From: Cyanobacteria bacterium UBA11370
GTDB lineage: Bacteria > Cyanobacteriota > Cyanobacteriia > Cyanobacteriales > Coleofasciculaceae
Assembly (NCBI GenBank): GCA_003486645.1
Contig: DNGI01000525.1
Span: forward strand, 1 to 10,101
Direction of reading: 5' to 3'
Length of the DNA: 10,101 nucleotides
Shown piece after piece: positions 1 through 5,987 of this stretch (its first letter is position 1; the number at the start of each line of letters is the position of its first letter). A model generated the notes under the pieces. It searched no databases and was not told the origin of the DNA. It saw nothing but the letters and a program-made list of their open reading frames with translations. Position numbers and translations under genes: made by a program.

Positions 1-20
1 CCCCCTCTCCCCCTCTCCCC
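1..20. repeat. C-rich tandem octamer repeat
   Basis: The window opens with two perfect copies of the octamer CCCCCTCT (1-8 and 9-16) and a half copy, CCCC (17-20). The array may continue outside the window. Similar C-rich blocks occur at 7050-7075 and 10066-10082, always between genes. Short tandem C-rich arrays of this kind are common in filamentous cyanobacterial genomes. The rest of the 5' end (21-151) is the acpP upstream region. I see no convincing -35/-10 pair there. Confidence 0.7.
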
Positions 21-151
21 ACAAAAAGTGCCACTTCCATAAGCGACCATCGATCGCCTGGATGATCCCTCTTTCGGATAAGATGGGAAAATGCAAAAGG
101 TACAAGTAAGACCGATTGATAAGTTCTAGGGACAGGTTAGAGGAATAGTTG

Positions 152-400
152 ATGAATCAAGAGATTTTTGAGAGGGTCAAAAAGATTGTTGTAGAACAAC
201 TGGAAGTTGAGCCGGATGACGTAACGCCTGAAGCAAACTTTGCTAACGATCTGAATGCTGACTCTCTGGATACGGTTGAACTGGTTATGGCTTTAGAAGA
301 AGAGTTCGATATTGAGATTCCGGATGAAGCTGCCGAACAGATTGCCACTGTGAAAGCAGCAGTAGACTATATCAGCTCTAAAGCAGAAGCTGCGGCTTAA
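152..400 (+). CDS. acpP: Acyl carrier protein (AcpP)
   Basis: AcpP is the small acidic cytosolic carrier that holds growing acyl chains as thioesters on a 4'-phosphopantetheine arm during type II fatty acid synthesis. The 82-residue product has the family length and acidity. It carries the Asp-Ser-Leu-Asp attachment motif, with the modified serine at residue 38 (counted from the ATG), followed by the helix II sequence [14 protein letters not shown] that partner enzymes recognise. The ATG at 152 is chosen over the in-frame TTG at 149 because it gives the usual [15 protein letters not shown] N-terminus and sits 8 bases after a GAGG ribosome-binding site (140-143). fabF follows 63 bases downstream, the standard cyanobacterial acpP-fabF pair, so co-transcription is likely. 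No unusual residues are seen. Confidence 0.97.
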   Translation: MNQEIFERVKKIVVEQLEVEPDDVTPEANFANDLNADSLDTVELVMALEEEFDIEIPDEAAEQIATVKAAVDYISSKAEAAA

Positions 401-435
401 ATAACTCTGGTTTTCACCGAAAGTTCTGCGTTCTG

Positions 436-449
436 GGGGCATAAGCCCC
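436..449 (+). promoter_or_regulatory. Intercistronic hairpin between acpP and fabF
   Basis: A perfect 5-bp GC stem, GGGGC (436-440) and GCCCC (445-449), closes an ATAA tetraloop and ends 14 bases before the fabF ATG. No T-run follows, so it is not a typical terminator. No Shine-Dalgarno sequence is visible in the stretch between the hairpin and the fabF start. I infer a role in mRNA processing, 3'-end protection of acpP mRNA, or setting the AcpP:FabF ratio. The sequence alone does not decide between these. Confidence 0.5.
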
Positions 450-463
450 GTTGTACTGCCATC

Positions 464-1717
464 ATGACAAACTTTGAACAAAAACGTGTTGTTGTTACAG
501 GTCTTAGCGCAATTACGCCGATTGGTAACACTTTAGCTGAGTACTGGGAAGGGTTGGTAAACGGACGTAATGGAATTGGTCTGATTACTTTCTTTGATGC
601 CTCGCGCCACACTTGTCGCATTGCTGGTGAGGTGAAGGGATTTAACCCTCACGACTTTATGGATCGTAAAGAAGCCAAGCGTATGGATCGCTTTGCCCAA
701 TTTGCGGTAGCTGCTAGCAAGCAAGCTCTTGCTGATGCACAGTTTGTCATTAACGAACTGAACGCAGAACAGGTGGGTGTCATTATTGGTACGGGAATTG
801 GCGGTTTGAAGGTGTTGGAAGATCAACAAGAGATCTACCTTAGTCGTGGCCCGGATCGATGCAGTCCGTTTATGATTCCAATGATGATTGCGAATATGGC
901 GGCGGGACTGACGGCGATTCATACGGGTGCCAAAGGACCGAATACCTGTACTGTGAGTGCCTGTGCTTCAGGTTCTCATGCCGTTGGGGATGCCTTTCGA
1001 TTAATTCAGCGGGGTTATGCCCAAGCCATGATTTGTGGGGGGACTGAAGCGGCGGTGACACCGTTATCCGTGGGAGGTTTTGCCGCAGCGCGGGCTTTAT
1101 CTACCCGAAATGATGACCCAGAACACGCCTGTCGTCCGTTTGACCGCGATCGCGATGGCTTTGTGATGGGCGAAGGTGCTGGCATCTTGGTCTTGGAAGA
1201 ACTCGATTATGCCCTCAGTCGGGGTGCCCGGATTTATGCGGAAATGGTCGGCTATGGGATGACTTGCGATGCTTATCACATGACTGCACCCGCACCCGGT
1301 GGAGAAGGGGCGATTCGAGCCATGCAACTTGCCCTGAAGGATGGAGGAATCTTACCAGAACAGGTGAGCTATGTCAATGCTCACGGCACAAGTACCCCAG
1401 TCAATGACCCAACGGAAACAGCAGCGATTAAAAAAGTGTTAGGTGAACACGCTTATAAGATCACTGTGAGTTCTACTAAATCCATGACGGGTCATTTGTT
1501 GGGTGGTTCGGGTGGTATTGAATCCGTTGCGACGGTGATGACGGTAGCAAACGATCAAATTCCGCCGACGATTAATTTGGAAAACCCTGATCCGGAATGT
1601 GACTTGGATTATGTGCCTAACAAGAGTCGTCAGCAGGTTGTAGATGTGGCGCTATCTAATTCGTTTGGGTTTGGCGGTCATAATGTGACGTTAGCCTTTA
1701 AGAAATACAGACCATAG
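464..1717 (+). CDS. fabF: 3-oxoacyl-[acyl-carrier-protein] synthase II (KAS II, FabF)
   Basis: FabF condenses acyl-ACP with malonyl-ACP to elongate fatty acids and works directly with the AcpP encoded just upstream. The 417-residue protein is full length for the family. The thiolase-fold active site is complete: nucleophile Cys167 in SACASG, His307 in NAHGTS, Lys339 and His344 in KSMTGH, and the FGFGGHN loop at 401-407 with its gating phenylalanine. The FGGHN form, with His where many bacteria have Thr, is the version found in cyanobacteria and plastids. Residue 15 is Ser in TGLSAITPIG, where Gly is commoner. The ATG at 464 is the natural family start, although no clear ribosome-binding site precedes it. 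Transcription probably comes from upstream of acpP and ends at the terminator at 1743-1793. Confidence 0.97.
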   Translation: MTNFEQKRVVVTGLSAITPIGNTLAEYWEGLVNGRNGIGLITFFDASRHTCRIAGEVKGFNPHDFMDRKEAKRMDRFAQFAVAASKQALADAQFVINELNAEQVGVIIGTGIGGLKVLEDQQEIYLSRGPDRCSPFMIPMMIANMAAGLTAIHTGAKGPNTCTVSACASGSHAVGDAFRLIQRGYAQAMICGGTEAAVTPLSVGGFAAARALSTRNDDPEHACRPFDRDRDGFVMGEGAGILVLEELDYALSRGARIYAEMVGYGMTCDAYHMTAPAPGGEGAIRAMQLALKDGGILPEQVSYVNAHGTSTPVNDPTETAAIKKVLGEHAYKITVSSTKSMTGHLLGGSGGIESVATVMTVANDQIPPTINLENPDPECDLDYVPNKSRQQVVDVALSNSFGFGGHNVTLAFKKYRP

Positions 1718-1742
1718 GAACTACAACCTAAATCAATCAAAT

Positions 1743-1793
1743 GGGGACAGAGGAATAAAAGATGAAAATGATCTCCTCAGTCCCCGTTTTTTT
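1743..1793 (+). terminator. Intrinsic terminator of the acpP-fabF unit
   Basis: The left arm GGGGAC-A-GAGGA (1743-1754) pairs with the right arm TCCTC-A-GTCCCC (1774-1785): 11 base pairs interrupted by one A/A mismatch. It is followed by G and seven T residues (1787-1793). It begins 25 bases after the fabF stop codon. On the other strand the T-run is missing, so it should work mainly for + transcription, although it also lies just beyond the end of the converging acyltransferase gene. Confidence 0.88.
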
Positions 1794-1809
1794 AGGAAGT
1801 TGATTACCT

Positions 1810-2850
1810 CTATTTAATCCATCGATTGACAAGAGGCTGTAATTTGACTTCCGTTAAGTATGCCAATCCTAGAATTAAAGCAAATTTAATAGCGTAAACT
1901 ATCCAAACATTAGAAAGATAAGAGTTTAATTCCCATCTGATCAATAGGGGATAGTGAAATAGATATAGCCCATAAGAAATAGGTGCTACGACTGTAAATA
2001 TCCCTAGGATACTATCAAAATAAATTAACCGCTTACTGTACCAAAGCAAGCCAATAAAAATTGCTAGAAACGCAGCAACGAAATGACGAAATATTAAAAA
2101 GGGGTAGTATCCAAATCTGATCTGATCTGCGGCTAATACAGGAATAGCCGCTAAAGTTGACATGAACACTAAACAAAACATAATCGATTTCATGTTAGTG
2201 AACGTGAATCGACGTTGGCGAATAAATATTTCAGCCGCTTCTAAACCACACCACCAGACAATAAAATAGGAAAAAATTAAGGAAGCTTGATTGGGAACGA
2301 TGAGATAGGTTAGGTAGGAAATGACAGAGAATAGCAGGATAAAATAAATTCGATTCGGATTTTTAAATAAGAATTTATAACAAGGATAAAAGAGGAGATA
2401 AAACCACCATTCGTAAGATAAAGCCCATAAAGGAAGGTTGCCAAGAAAGGGTTCAACCCAAGTTCCTGGTTTAAGTTCCGATATATCTTGTACCATTAAT
2501 AAATTGCCAATTAACTCTCTCCAAGGAAATCTATTTAATACCTTACCATTCAAATACACTATAACGATGGAGAGAAGAAGCGCGACTAAAAAAGGAAAGT
2601 AAATTCGACGGAATCTTCGGATAAAATAAGATTTAAACCCTAAATCAGGATTTCTATAAAACGAAAGATAAATTCCAAATCCACTTAATAAAAAGAATAA
2701 CATGACAATCTCTTGCCCGAAAGAGAAAAATCCTTTATGTATAATTTCGGGCACAAACATTAAGCTTGGTATCCAATGGGTAATTACGATGTATGACGCA
2801 GCAAAACCACGGATAGCATCAAGTTTTTTTAGGTAGATTTTTTGAGCCAT
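1810..2850 (-). CDS. Membrane acyltransferase, family 3 (OafA/YrhL-like)
   Basis: A polytopic inner-membrane protein of 346 residues, the usual size of a stand-alone acyltransferase-3 domain. These enzymes O-acylate (often O-acetylate) glycans, lipids or other cell-surface molecules. Family signatures are present: the N-terminal LDAIRGFAA motif, an exact R-X10-H spacing (Arg14 to His25), FFLLSGFGI (52-60), LSYEWWFYLLFYP (144-156) and ISYGLYLFHYP (291-301). About ten hydrophobic segments are visible, at roughly 15-33, 44-64, 84-101, 135-160, 168-184, 189-205, 222-240, 250-270, 280-300 and 315-334. The start follows a short AGGG site on the - strand. The gene is visibly AT-richer than fabF, which suggests accessory status or transfer. 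The acyl donor and acceptor cannot be told. It converges on fabF, and a candidate promoter lies at 2881-2908. Confidence 0.9.
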   Translation of the reverse strand: MAQKIYLKKLDAIRGFAASYIVITHWIPSLMFVPEIIHKGFFSFGQEIVMLFFLLSGFGIYLSFYRNPDLGFKSYFIRRFRRIYFPFLVALLLSIVIVYLNGKVLNRFPWRELIGNLLMVQDISELKPGTWVEPFLGNLPLWALSYEWWFYLLFYPCYKFLFKNPNRIYFILLFSVISYLTYLIVPNQASLIFSYFIVWWCGLEAAEIFIRQRRFTFTNMKSIMFCLVFMSTLAAIPVLAADQIRFGYYPFLIFRHFVAAFLAIFIGLLWYSKRLIYFDSILGIFTVVAPISYGLYLFHYPLLIRWELNSYLSNVWIVYAIKFALILGLAYLTEVKLQPLVNRWIK

Positions 2851-2880
2851 TTTGCCCTAATAAACGCAAAGCAATACCTC

Positions 2881-2908
2881 ATATTAACTACTTAATTTCC
2901 GTACTCAA
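2881..2908 (-). promoter_or_regulatory. Candidate promoter for the acyltransferase gene
   Basis: On the - strand, TTGAGT (2908-2903) as -35 and TAATAT (2886-2881) as -10 are separated by 16 bases. Each matches the sigma-70 consensus at 4 of 6 positions. The resulting leader before the ATG at 2850 would be only about 25 bases. If real, the acyltransferase need not depend on read-through from the radical SAM genes upstream. This is a sequence match only. Confidence 0.35.
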
Positions 2909-2937
2909 CGAGAGAATTTTTACTAACTTACTGAGGG

Positions 2938-2956
2938 ATGCGATCGCATTTTTTTT
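2938..2956 (+). terminator. HIP1 palindrome followed by a T-run (terminator-like)
   Basis: The 12-base perfect palindrome ATGCGATCGCAT (2938-2949), which contains a HIP1 octamer, runs directly into eight T residues (2949-2956) on the + strand. The stem is only about 4 bp if GATC forms the loop, so it would be a weak terminator. It faces against the flanking - strand genes, so it could only stop antisense transcripts before they enter the NrdG-like gene. It may also simply be a HIP1 site next to a homopolymer. Confidence 0.25.
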
Positions 2957-2958
2957 CT

Positions 2959-3582
2959 TTACGTTAAATCCATGTTACCGCGAAAACCTGTAATAATACG
3001 GCTCCCGTCTTTAAGGATATGAATCTCCATTTGGTCACTTGCCCAACTAATTTGGTTTTGTAAGGCTGGGTTAAAGACATGAACACGCTGATTTCGGGAA
3101 GATACGGGTGAATCTGGAGAATTAATCGATAAAGATTCGACAAACGGCCCATCTATTAAAATATCAAGTTGTGCTAATAAAGTTTGAGCGCCTGGTGGAC
3201 TATTTTCCGATTGTAATTCTCCTAACGTAAATCCACTAAAGGACATGATGGTTAAACCTGCGGCTTTTAGTTTCTTTGCTAGTTCCGTAAGTGCTGGCGC
3301 TTGCCAAAAGGGTTCACCACCTGAAAATGTTACCCCTTGATTGCGAGGATTACTCAAAATTTTCTCGGCTAACTCATCAATTGAGATTAACTGATTAATT
3401 TCAAATGGCCAAGATGCGGGATTAAAACATCCGGGACATTCTCGCTTACACCCTTGTACCCAAACTACAGCCCGACAACCAGGGCCATTTACTTCGGATT
3501 CATCAACGTAACCCATAATATTAAGATATCCAGGGGGAATCTCTATTGGTGCTGTTGAAGGATAAGCGGTTTGGTTGGTCAT
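2959..3582 (-). CDS. Radical SAM activating protein, NrdG-like (anaerobic ribonucleotide reductase activase family)
   Basis: A 207-residue cytosolic iron-sulfur enzyme. The three cysteines that bind the [4Fe-4S] cluster lie at 45, 49 and 52 (CX3CX2C). The SAM-binding SGGEPF motif is at 87-92. DILIDGPFV (140-148) and the SRNQR stretch (162-166) are further hallmarks of class III ribonucleotide reductase activases, which make a glycyl radical on NrdD. No nrdD is in the window, so the partner is unseen and the gene symbol is withheld. The related family of 7-carboxy-7-deazaguanine synthases (QueE) has different cysteine spacing. The ATG at 3582 leaves about 20 extra residues before the conserved YLNIMGYVDES segment and has no clear ribosome-binding site, so a later start is possible. 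It lies 72 bases after another radical SAM gene on the same strand. Confidence 0.85.
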   Translation of the reverse strand: MTNQTAYPSTAPIEIPPGYLNIMGYVDESEVNGPGCRAVVWVQGCKRECPGCFNPASWPFEINQLISIDELAEKILSNPRNQGVTFSGGEPFWQAPALTELAKKLKAAGLTIMSFSGFTLGELQSENSPPGAQTLLAQLDILIDGPFVESLSINSPDSPVSSRNQRVHVFNPALQNQISWASDQMEIHILKDGSRIITGFRGNMDLT

Positions 3583-3654
3583 AATTGTTGATGTTTGGGT
3601 ATCAATAATTTTGGTGAAAAGGCAAAATTTATCGTCTCTACAATGTATTGAATT

Positions 3655-4467
3655 TCATGAATTCACTAAATGAGGGGCGCAGCGCACGAGGATTTTAGTA
3701 GAATCATAAATCTCTTCGGCAAAGGTTTGTAAAATATCGGAACTGACTTGTTTGAGGATTTGTACGGGGTAGGGAAGAGAGTCTGCATTCGTATGATTTC
3801 CCCGTGCCTCAAGTTGGTGAGTTAAAGGTTTAGCGCGGGTGGGAGTATTGAGTTGAATTTCATCGGGCTGTAGCGATCGCATCAGTTCAATATATCTCTG
3901 TTTACTCCTCTCATCCCACGATGTTAAGAGCATAGTTTGTATGCCAATTTCTCCTTTATAGTCCTGCCGAAATTGTTGGATACCTTGCCAAACTTGTTGC
4001 CAGTTAAACTCTACTATCGGACGATTGATACGCCTTAGTTGCTCAGGAAAAACAGCATCAACCTTAACAGAAACTCTATCAGCTAACGATAAAGCAGTTC
4101 GTACCCTTGGATCAATTAAAAGAGTCCCATTCGTTAATACTAAGACAGGTTTGTGGGTGATTTGTTTAATTTGGGCGATAATTTCACCTAAGTTTAAGGC
4201 TAGAGTTGGTTCGCCATTGCCACTGAGGGTAATGACATCCACATCCCAAGGGGCAAACGGTTGTAAATCGCAGATAATTTGCTCTGTAGGAACAAAGATT
4301 TGACGTTGGTTGGTGCGGATTTGAATTTCTCCTAATTGGCAATAAACACAGTTAAACGAACAAGTTGATACTGAACCAATGGGATCGATACCGAGAGATG
4401 TACCATAGCGCCAAGACTTCACTGGGCCATATACAGATGTAAAGGTAGAGATTGATTGAGTTGGCAT
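3655..4467 (-). CDS. Radical SAM protein, COG0731-type, function unknown
   Basis: A 270-residue radical SAM enzyme. Numbered from the chosen ATG, the cluster cysteines are 36, 40 and 43 in CSFNCVYC (CX3CX2C). SGNGEPTL (82-89) is the SAM-contacting motif, and LVLTNGT (109-115) and VSVKVDA (133-139) are the expected core strands. The overall pattern resembles COG0731, whose archaeal members make the wyosine tRNA base. This protein is shorter, and bacteria lack that archaeal modification, so its substrate is unknown. A GTG at 4476 would add three residues. I prefer the ATG at 4467 because a GGAG ribosome-binding site (4479-4476) sits 8 bases upstream of it and overlaps the GTG. The gene is first in a run of three - strand genes and is probably co-transcribed with the NrdG-like gene. 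Confidence 0.85.
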   Translation of the reverse strand: MPTQSISTFTSVYGPVKSWRYGTSLGIDPIGSVSTCSFNCVYCQLGEIQIRTNQRQIFVPTEQIICDLQPFAPWDVDVITLSGNGEPTLALNLGEIIAQIKQITHKPVLVLTNGTLLIDPRVRTALSLADRVSVKVDAVFPEQLRRINRPIVEFNWQQVWQGIQQFRQDYKGEIGIQTMLLTSWDERSKQRYIELMRSLQPDEIQLNTPTRAKPLTHQLEARGNHTNADSLPYPVQILKQVSSDILQTFAEEIYDSTKILVRCAPHLVNS

Positions 4468-4475
4468 AGAATTCA

Positions 4476-4479
4476 CTCC
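4476..4479 (-). promoter_or_regulatory. Ribosome-binding site that fixes the radical SAM start
   Basis: GGAG on the - strand (4479 to 4476) lies 8 bases before the ATG at 4467. It also contains the first base of the upstream in-frame GTG at 4476. Its position therefore favours the ATG over the GTG as the start codon. Confidence 0.6.
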
Positions 4480-4642
4480 ACCCTTGCAGGAGTCATTTAG
4501 GGATTCGCAAGGTTTTCAACTGACCTTTTCTATTGTCCAGCTTTTTAAGTGATCGGCTGGAATAGTTATCAAAAATTTAATCTCTTTGCGAAAAGCCTTG
4601 GCGGATGGAATGGATGCGATCTCATCCGACTGTAGTAGCACA

Positions 4643-4710
4643 GTAAAAAGTCCTGGCGAATGGACTTCGCGCCTATACAAACAAAGTCCGCCTGCGCGGA
4701 CTAACTTGAA
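4643..4710. repeat. Composite interspersed palindromic repeat (cyanobacterial type)
   Basis: Two hairpins stand side by side. In the first, AAGTCC (4648-4653) pairs with GGACTT (4662-4667), or alternatively GCGAA (4656-4660) with TTCGC (4666-4670). The second is a perfect AGTCCGC (4685-4691) / GCGGACT (4696-4702) stem with a CTGC loop. A CTATACAAACAA linker joins them. This arrangement closely resembles an interspersed repeat that I recall from intergenic regions of filamentous cyanobacteria. That match is from memory, not from a search. No protein is encoded. Its role is unknown. Confidence 0.65.
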
Positions 4711-4730
4711 AATGAAAGGTTTAAAAAGCT

Positions 4731-4774
4731 GCTAATAGCTAACGGAGTATGGTTAATCGTAATTAGCCATTAGC
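4731..4774. repeat. Inverted repeat GCTAATAGCTAA / TTAGCCATTAGC
   Basis: Twelve-base arms at 4731-4742 and 4763-4774 pair with a single A/C mismatch around a 20-base loop. The arms are built from the short words TAATAGC and TAATGGC, which recur in many cyanobacterial intergenic regions. No T-run follows on either strand, so it is unlikely to be an intrinsic terminator. It lies 21 bases beyond the composite repeat, so both may have accumulated in the same repeat-tolerant gap. Confidence 0.55.
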
Positions 4775-4928
4775 TTTAACTTATAGGGATGTATCCTAGT
4801 TTAGAGGATTAATCACACGACCGATTTCATTTCTACTGAGTAGATTGGGTTCAAAAGTAGTATTGCTGTTGTGTGACTTGGATAGTTCTATTACGAAGCG
4901 ATCGCATCATCTTCCTCTAATTCAATAC

Positions 4929-5498
4929 TTAACTATAACGCTGCAATAGTTGCAAAACAAACTCAGCCGCTGTCACGTAAGTTCGCTGTTCCTTGCCAAT
5001 CCCATTCGAGTGAACCCACCAACCTTTACAAACATTCGGTTTTCGCCATAACTCCAAATGTTCAACCGCAGGATCGGCGTAAAAACTATCCGTTCCACTT
5101 CCTAATAACGCCGAACTCCAGTGAGTAAAATAATCGTGACTGAGGCGATAAATTGGAAAAGTTCCATATAAAGGAACCCCCCAACCATCAAATGCAATAA
5201 AGGCTTTTACGGTTCCTCCTAATACTTGCCATCCCCAAGCTGCACCAATTGCACCCGCCACTCCCGCACTAAAACTAATCAAGATAATTGGCGTTTTTAC
5301 ACTATTAGTATGACGCTGTAAATAATCCAAAATATGAGCTACTGAATAAGCGGGATAATCTTGAGTTGGAAAAACTAAAACCTGCTGATTCCAACTCCTG
5401 GATATATTTTCCCTTTCGCCGTATTTTAACCCCTCTAAAAACTCTTGCGTTAACTGGGGATCGTGGATACCGGGACAAATAATTACAAAAAAGTTCAT
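4929..5498 (-). CDS. Small alpha/beta-hydrolase-like protein, function unknown
   Basis: A 189-residue soluble protein with no signal peptide. The first strand (FFVIICPGIHDP, 3-14) ends in an oxyanion-hole-like loop. Strand IILISFSAG (71-79) forms a nucleophile elbow in which Ser77 is the candidate nucleophile. The first elbow position is Ser75, so the motif reads SXSXG, not the classical GXSXG. FIAFDGWGVP (100-109) offers Asp104, and His146 or His163 could complete a triad. The length is at the short end for an alpha/beta hydrolase, which suggests a minimal fold without a lid. I recognise it only as a probable conserved cyanobacterial protein and assign no substrate. The start is preceded by a TAGG site 6 bases away. 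A TATAAT box on the same strand lies about 146 bases upstream. Confidence 0.75.
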   Translation of the reverse strand: MNFFVIICPGIHDPQLTQEFLEGLKYGERENISRSWNQQVLVFPTQDYPAYSVAHILDYLQRHTNSVKTPIILISFSAGVAGAIGAAWGWQVLGGTVKAFIAFDGWGVPLYGTFPIYRLSHDYFTHWSSALLGSGTDSFYADPAVEHLELWRKPNVCKGWWVHSNGIGKEQRTYVTAAEFVLQLLQRYS

Positions 5499-5643
5499 CC
5501 CAAACCTACCCCCTGTTGCCTACACTAAGGTTCATTTGGATACACTAAAAATTGATAGAGTAGTCGTTAACGCTCTTGGTGTTGGCGATCGCTGCAATGG
5601 GATGGGCAAAGATATCGAAATACTTACAAGCAATCCGCTCACT

Positions 5644-5649
5644 ATTATA
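5644..5649 (-). promoter_or_regulatory. Candidate -10 box for the hydrolase-like gene
   Basis: A perfect TATAAT reads on the - strand (5649 to 5644), about 146 bases upstream of the hydrolase-like start. No good -35 hexamer is found 16-18 bases further upstream, so a regulated promoter needing an activator or a chance match are both possible. Confidence 0.3.
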
Positions 5650-5672
5650 CCGTCTCTCTTTTCTGGCGTGGT

Positions 5673-5738
5673 ACACTCAGTAGAAGTGTCTCATGTTCCC
5701 AATTTTTTGAGGGAACGCTTACCATGAGGGAGCATCTC
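5673..5738. repeat. Stacked-hairpin element (GTTCCC / GGGAAC type)
   Basis: Three structures follow one another. ACACT (5673-5677) pairs with AGTGT (5685-5689). An outer stem CTCATG (5690-5695) / CATGAG (5723-5728) encloses an inner stem TTCCC (5696-5700) / GGGAA (5711-5715) with a loop rich in T on the + strand. TGAG (5725-5728) can instead pair with CTCA (5735-5738). The GTTCCC-loop-GGGAAC core resembles highly iterated palindromes known from filamentous cyanobacteria. It could equally be part of a structured RNA or a regulatory palindrome for the divergent genes. Family membership is from memory. Confidence 0.5.
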
Positions 5739-5811
5739 AATTATGCAAGTGTAAGTCAAACCTGGGGGAGTTGAGCAAACTGGGGAGAAGAAATCTAAAA
5801 TCAAAGTTTTT

Positions 5812-5838
5812 TTGTAACAAGAGGATACACCCTATAAT
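5812..5838 (+). promoter_or_regulatory. Candidate promoter for the GT2 gene
   Basis: TTGTAA (5812-5817) and a perfect TATAAT (5833-5838) are separated by 15 bases, slightly short of the ideal 17. Transcription from here would give a 5' leader of about 190 bases before the ATG at 6037, long enough to hold the hairpin at 5958-5987. Confidence 0.4.
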
Positions 5839-5957
5839 TCTTGCACTCTTCTCACTCTCATTCCTTCAAAATTATTGAGCTTTGCCACTTGTCAAAACTG
5901 ATCAATCTTGATTAAATATAAAAGTCGAATCCAATTCGTAATAAAATTCCCATCGTG

Positions 5958-5987
5958 GTTCTTCTCTATCAATAGAATTAGAAGAAC
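5958..5987 (+). promoter_or_regulatory. 8-bp hairpin in the GT2 leader
   Basis: GTTCTTCT (5958-5965) pairs perfectly with AGAAGAAC (5980-5987) around a 14-base loop, 49 bases before the GT2 start codon. It could be a leader RNA structure or, as DNA, an operator-like palindrome. It is AT-rich with no T-run next to it, so it is not a terminator. Confidence 0.3.

Larger units (their letters stand above)
4468..4928. other. Intergenic region with palindromic repeats
   Basis: This stretch of about 460 bases lies between two - strand genes and has no credible gene. It contains the - strand leader of the radical SAM gene, in which CCAGC (4537-4541) and GCTGG (4556-4560) can form a 5-bp stem. It also holds the composite repeat at 4643-4710, the inverted repeat at 4731-4774, a small TCTAC/GTAGA palindrome (4832-4844) and a HIP1 site (4898-4905). 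No terminator with a T-run is visible for the hydrolase-like gene that ends at 4929. Confidence 0.6.

Noticed and set aside
533..922. 129-codon - frame inside fabF
   Set aside because: It is antisense to a fully conserved fabF and has no family content. It is a shadow of the fabF codon pattern.
152..1717. Possible biosynthetic (polyketide) gene cluster
   Set aside because: The carrier and synthase are the ordinary primary fatty-acid pair, and no polyketide or peptide synthetase modules are present.
3588..3605. TTGAT / ATCAA hairpin before the NrdG-like start
   Set aside because: Five AT-rich pairs with an 8-base loop are expected by chance in such DNA, and there is no supporting signal.
4025..4303. 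92-codon + frame inside the radical SAM gene
   Set aside because: It lies opposite the conserved core of the radical SAM protein and shows no motif or start signal.
4831..4841. 11-base word TTCTACTGAGT also present inverted near 5675-5685
   Set aside because: In a 10-kb window several 11-base matches are expected by chance, and the flanks do not match.
4896..4928. Short - strand frame reading ELEEDDAIAS then stop, like the tail of a protein
   Set aside because: It opens only after a stop codon a few codons upstream and has no start. With a HIP1 site supplying part of the reading, chance is the simpler explanation.
5536..5727. 63-codon + frame starting with TTG
   Set aside because: It has no ribosome-binding site, a rare start codon and no recognisable domain, and its end overlaps the hairpin element. 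It looks like a chance frame in intergenic DNA.
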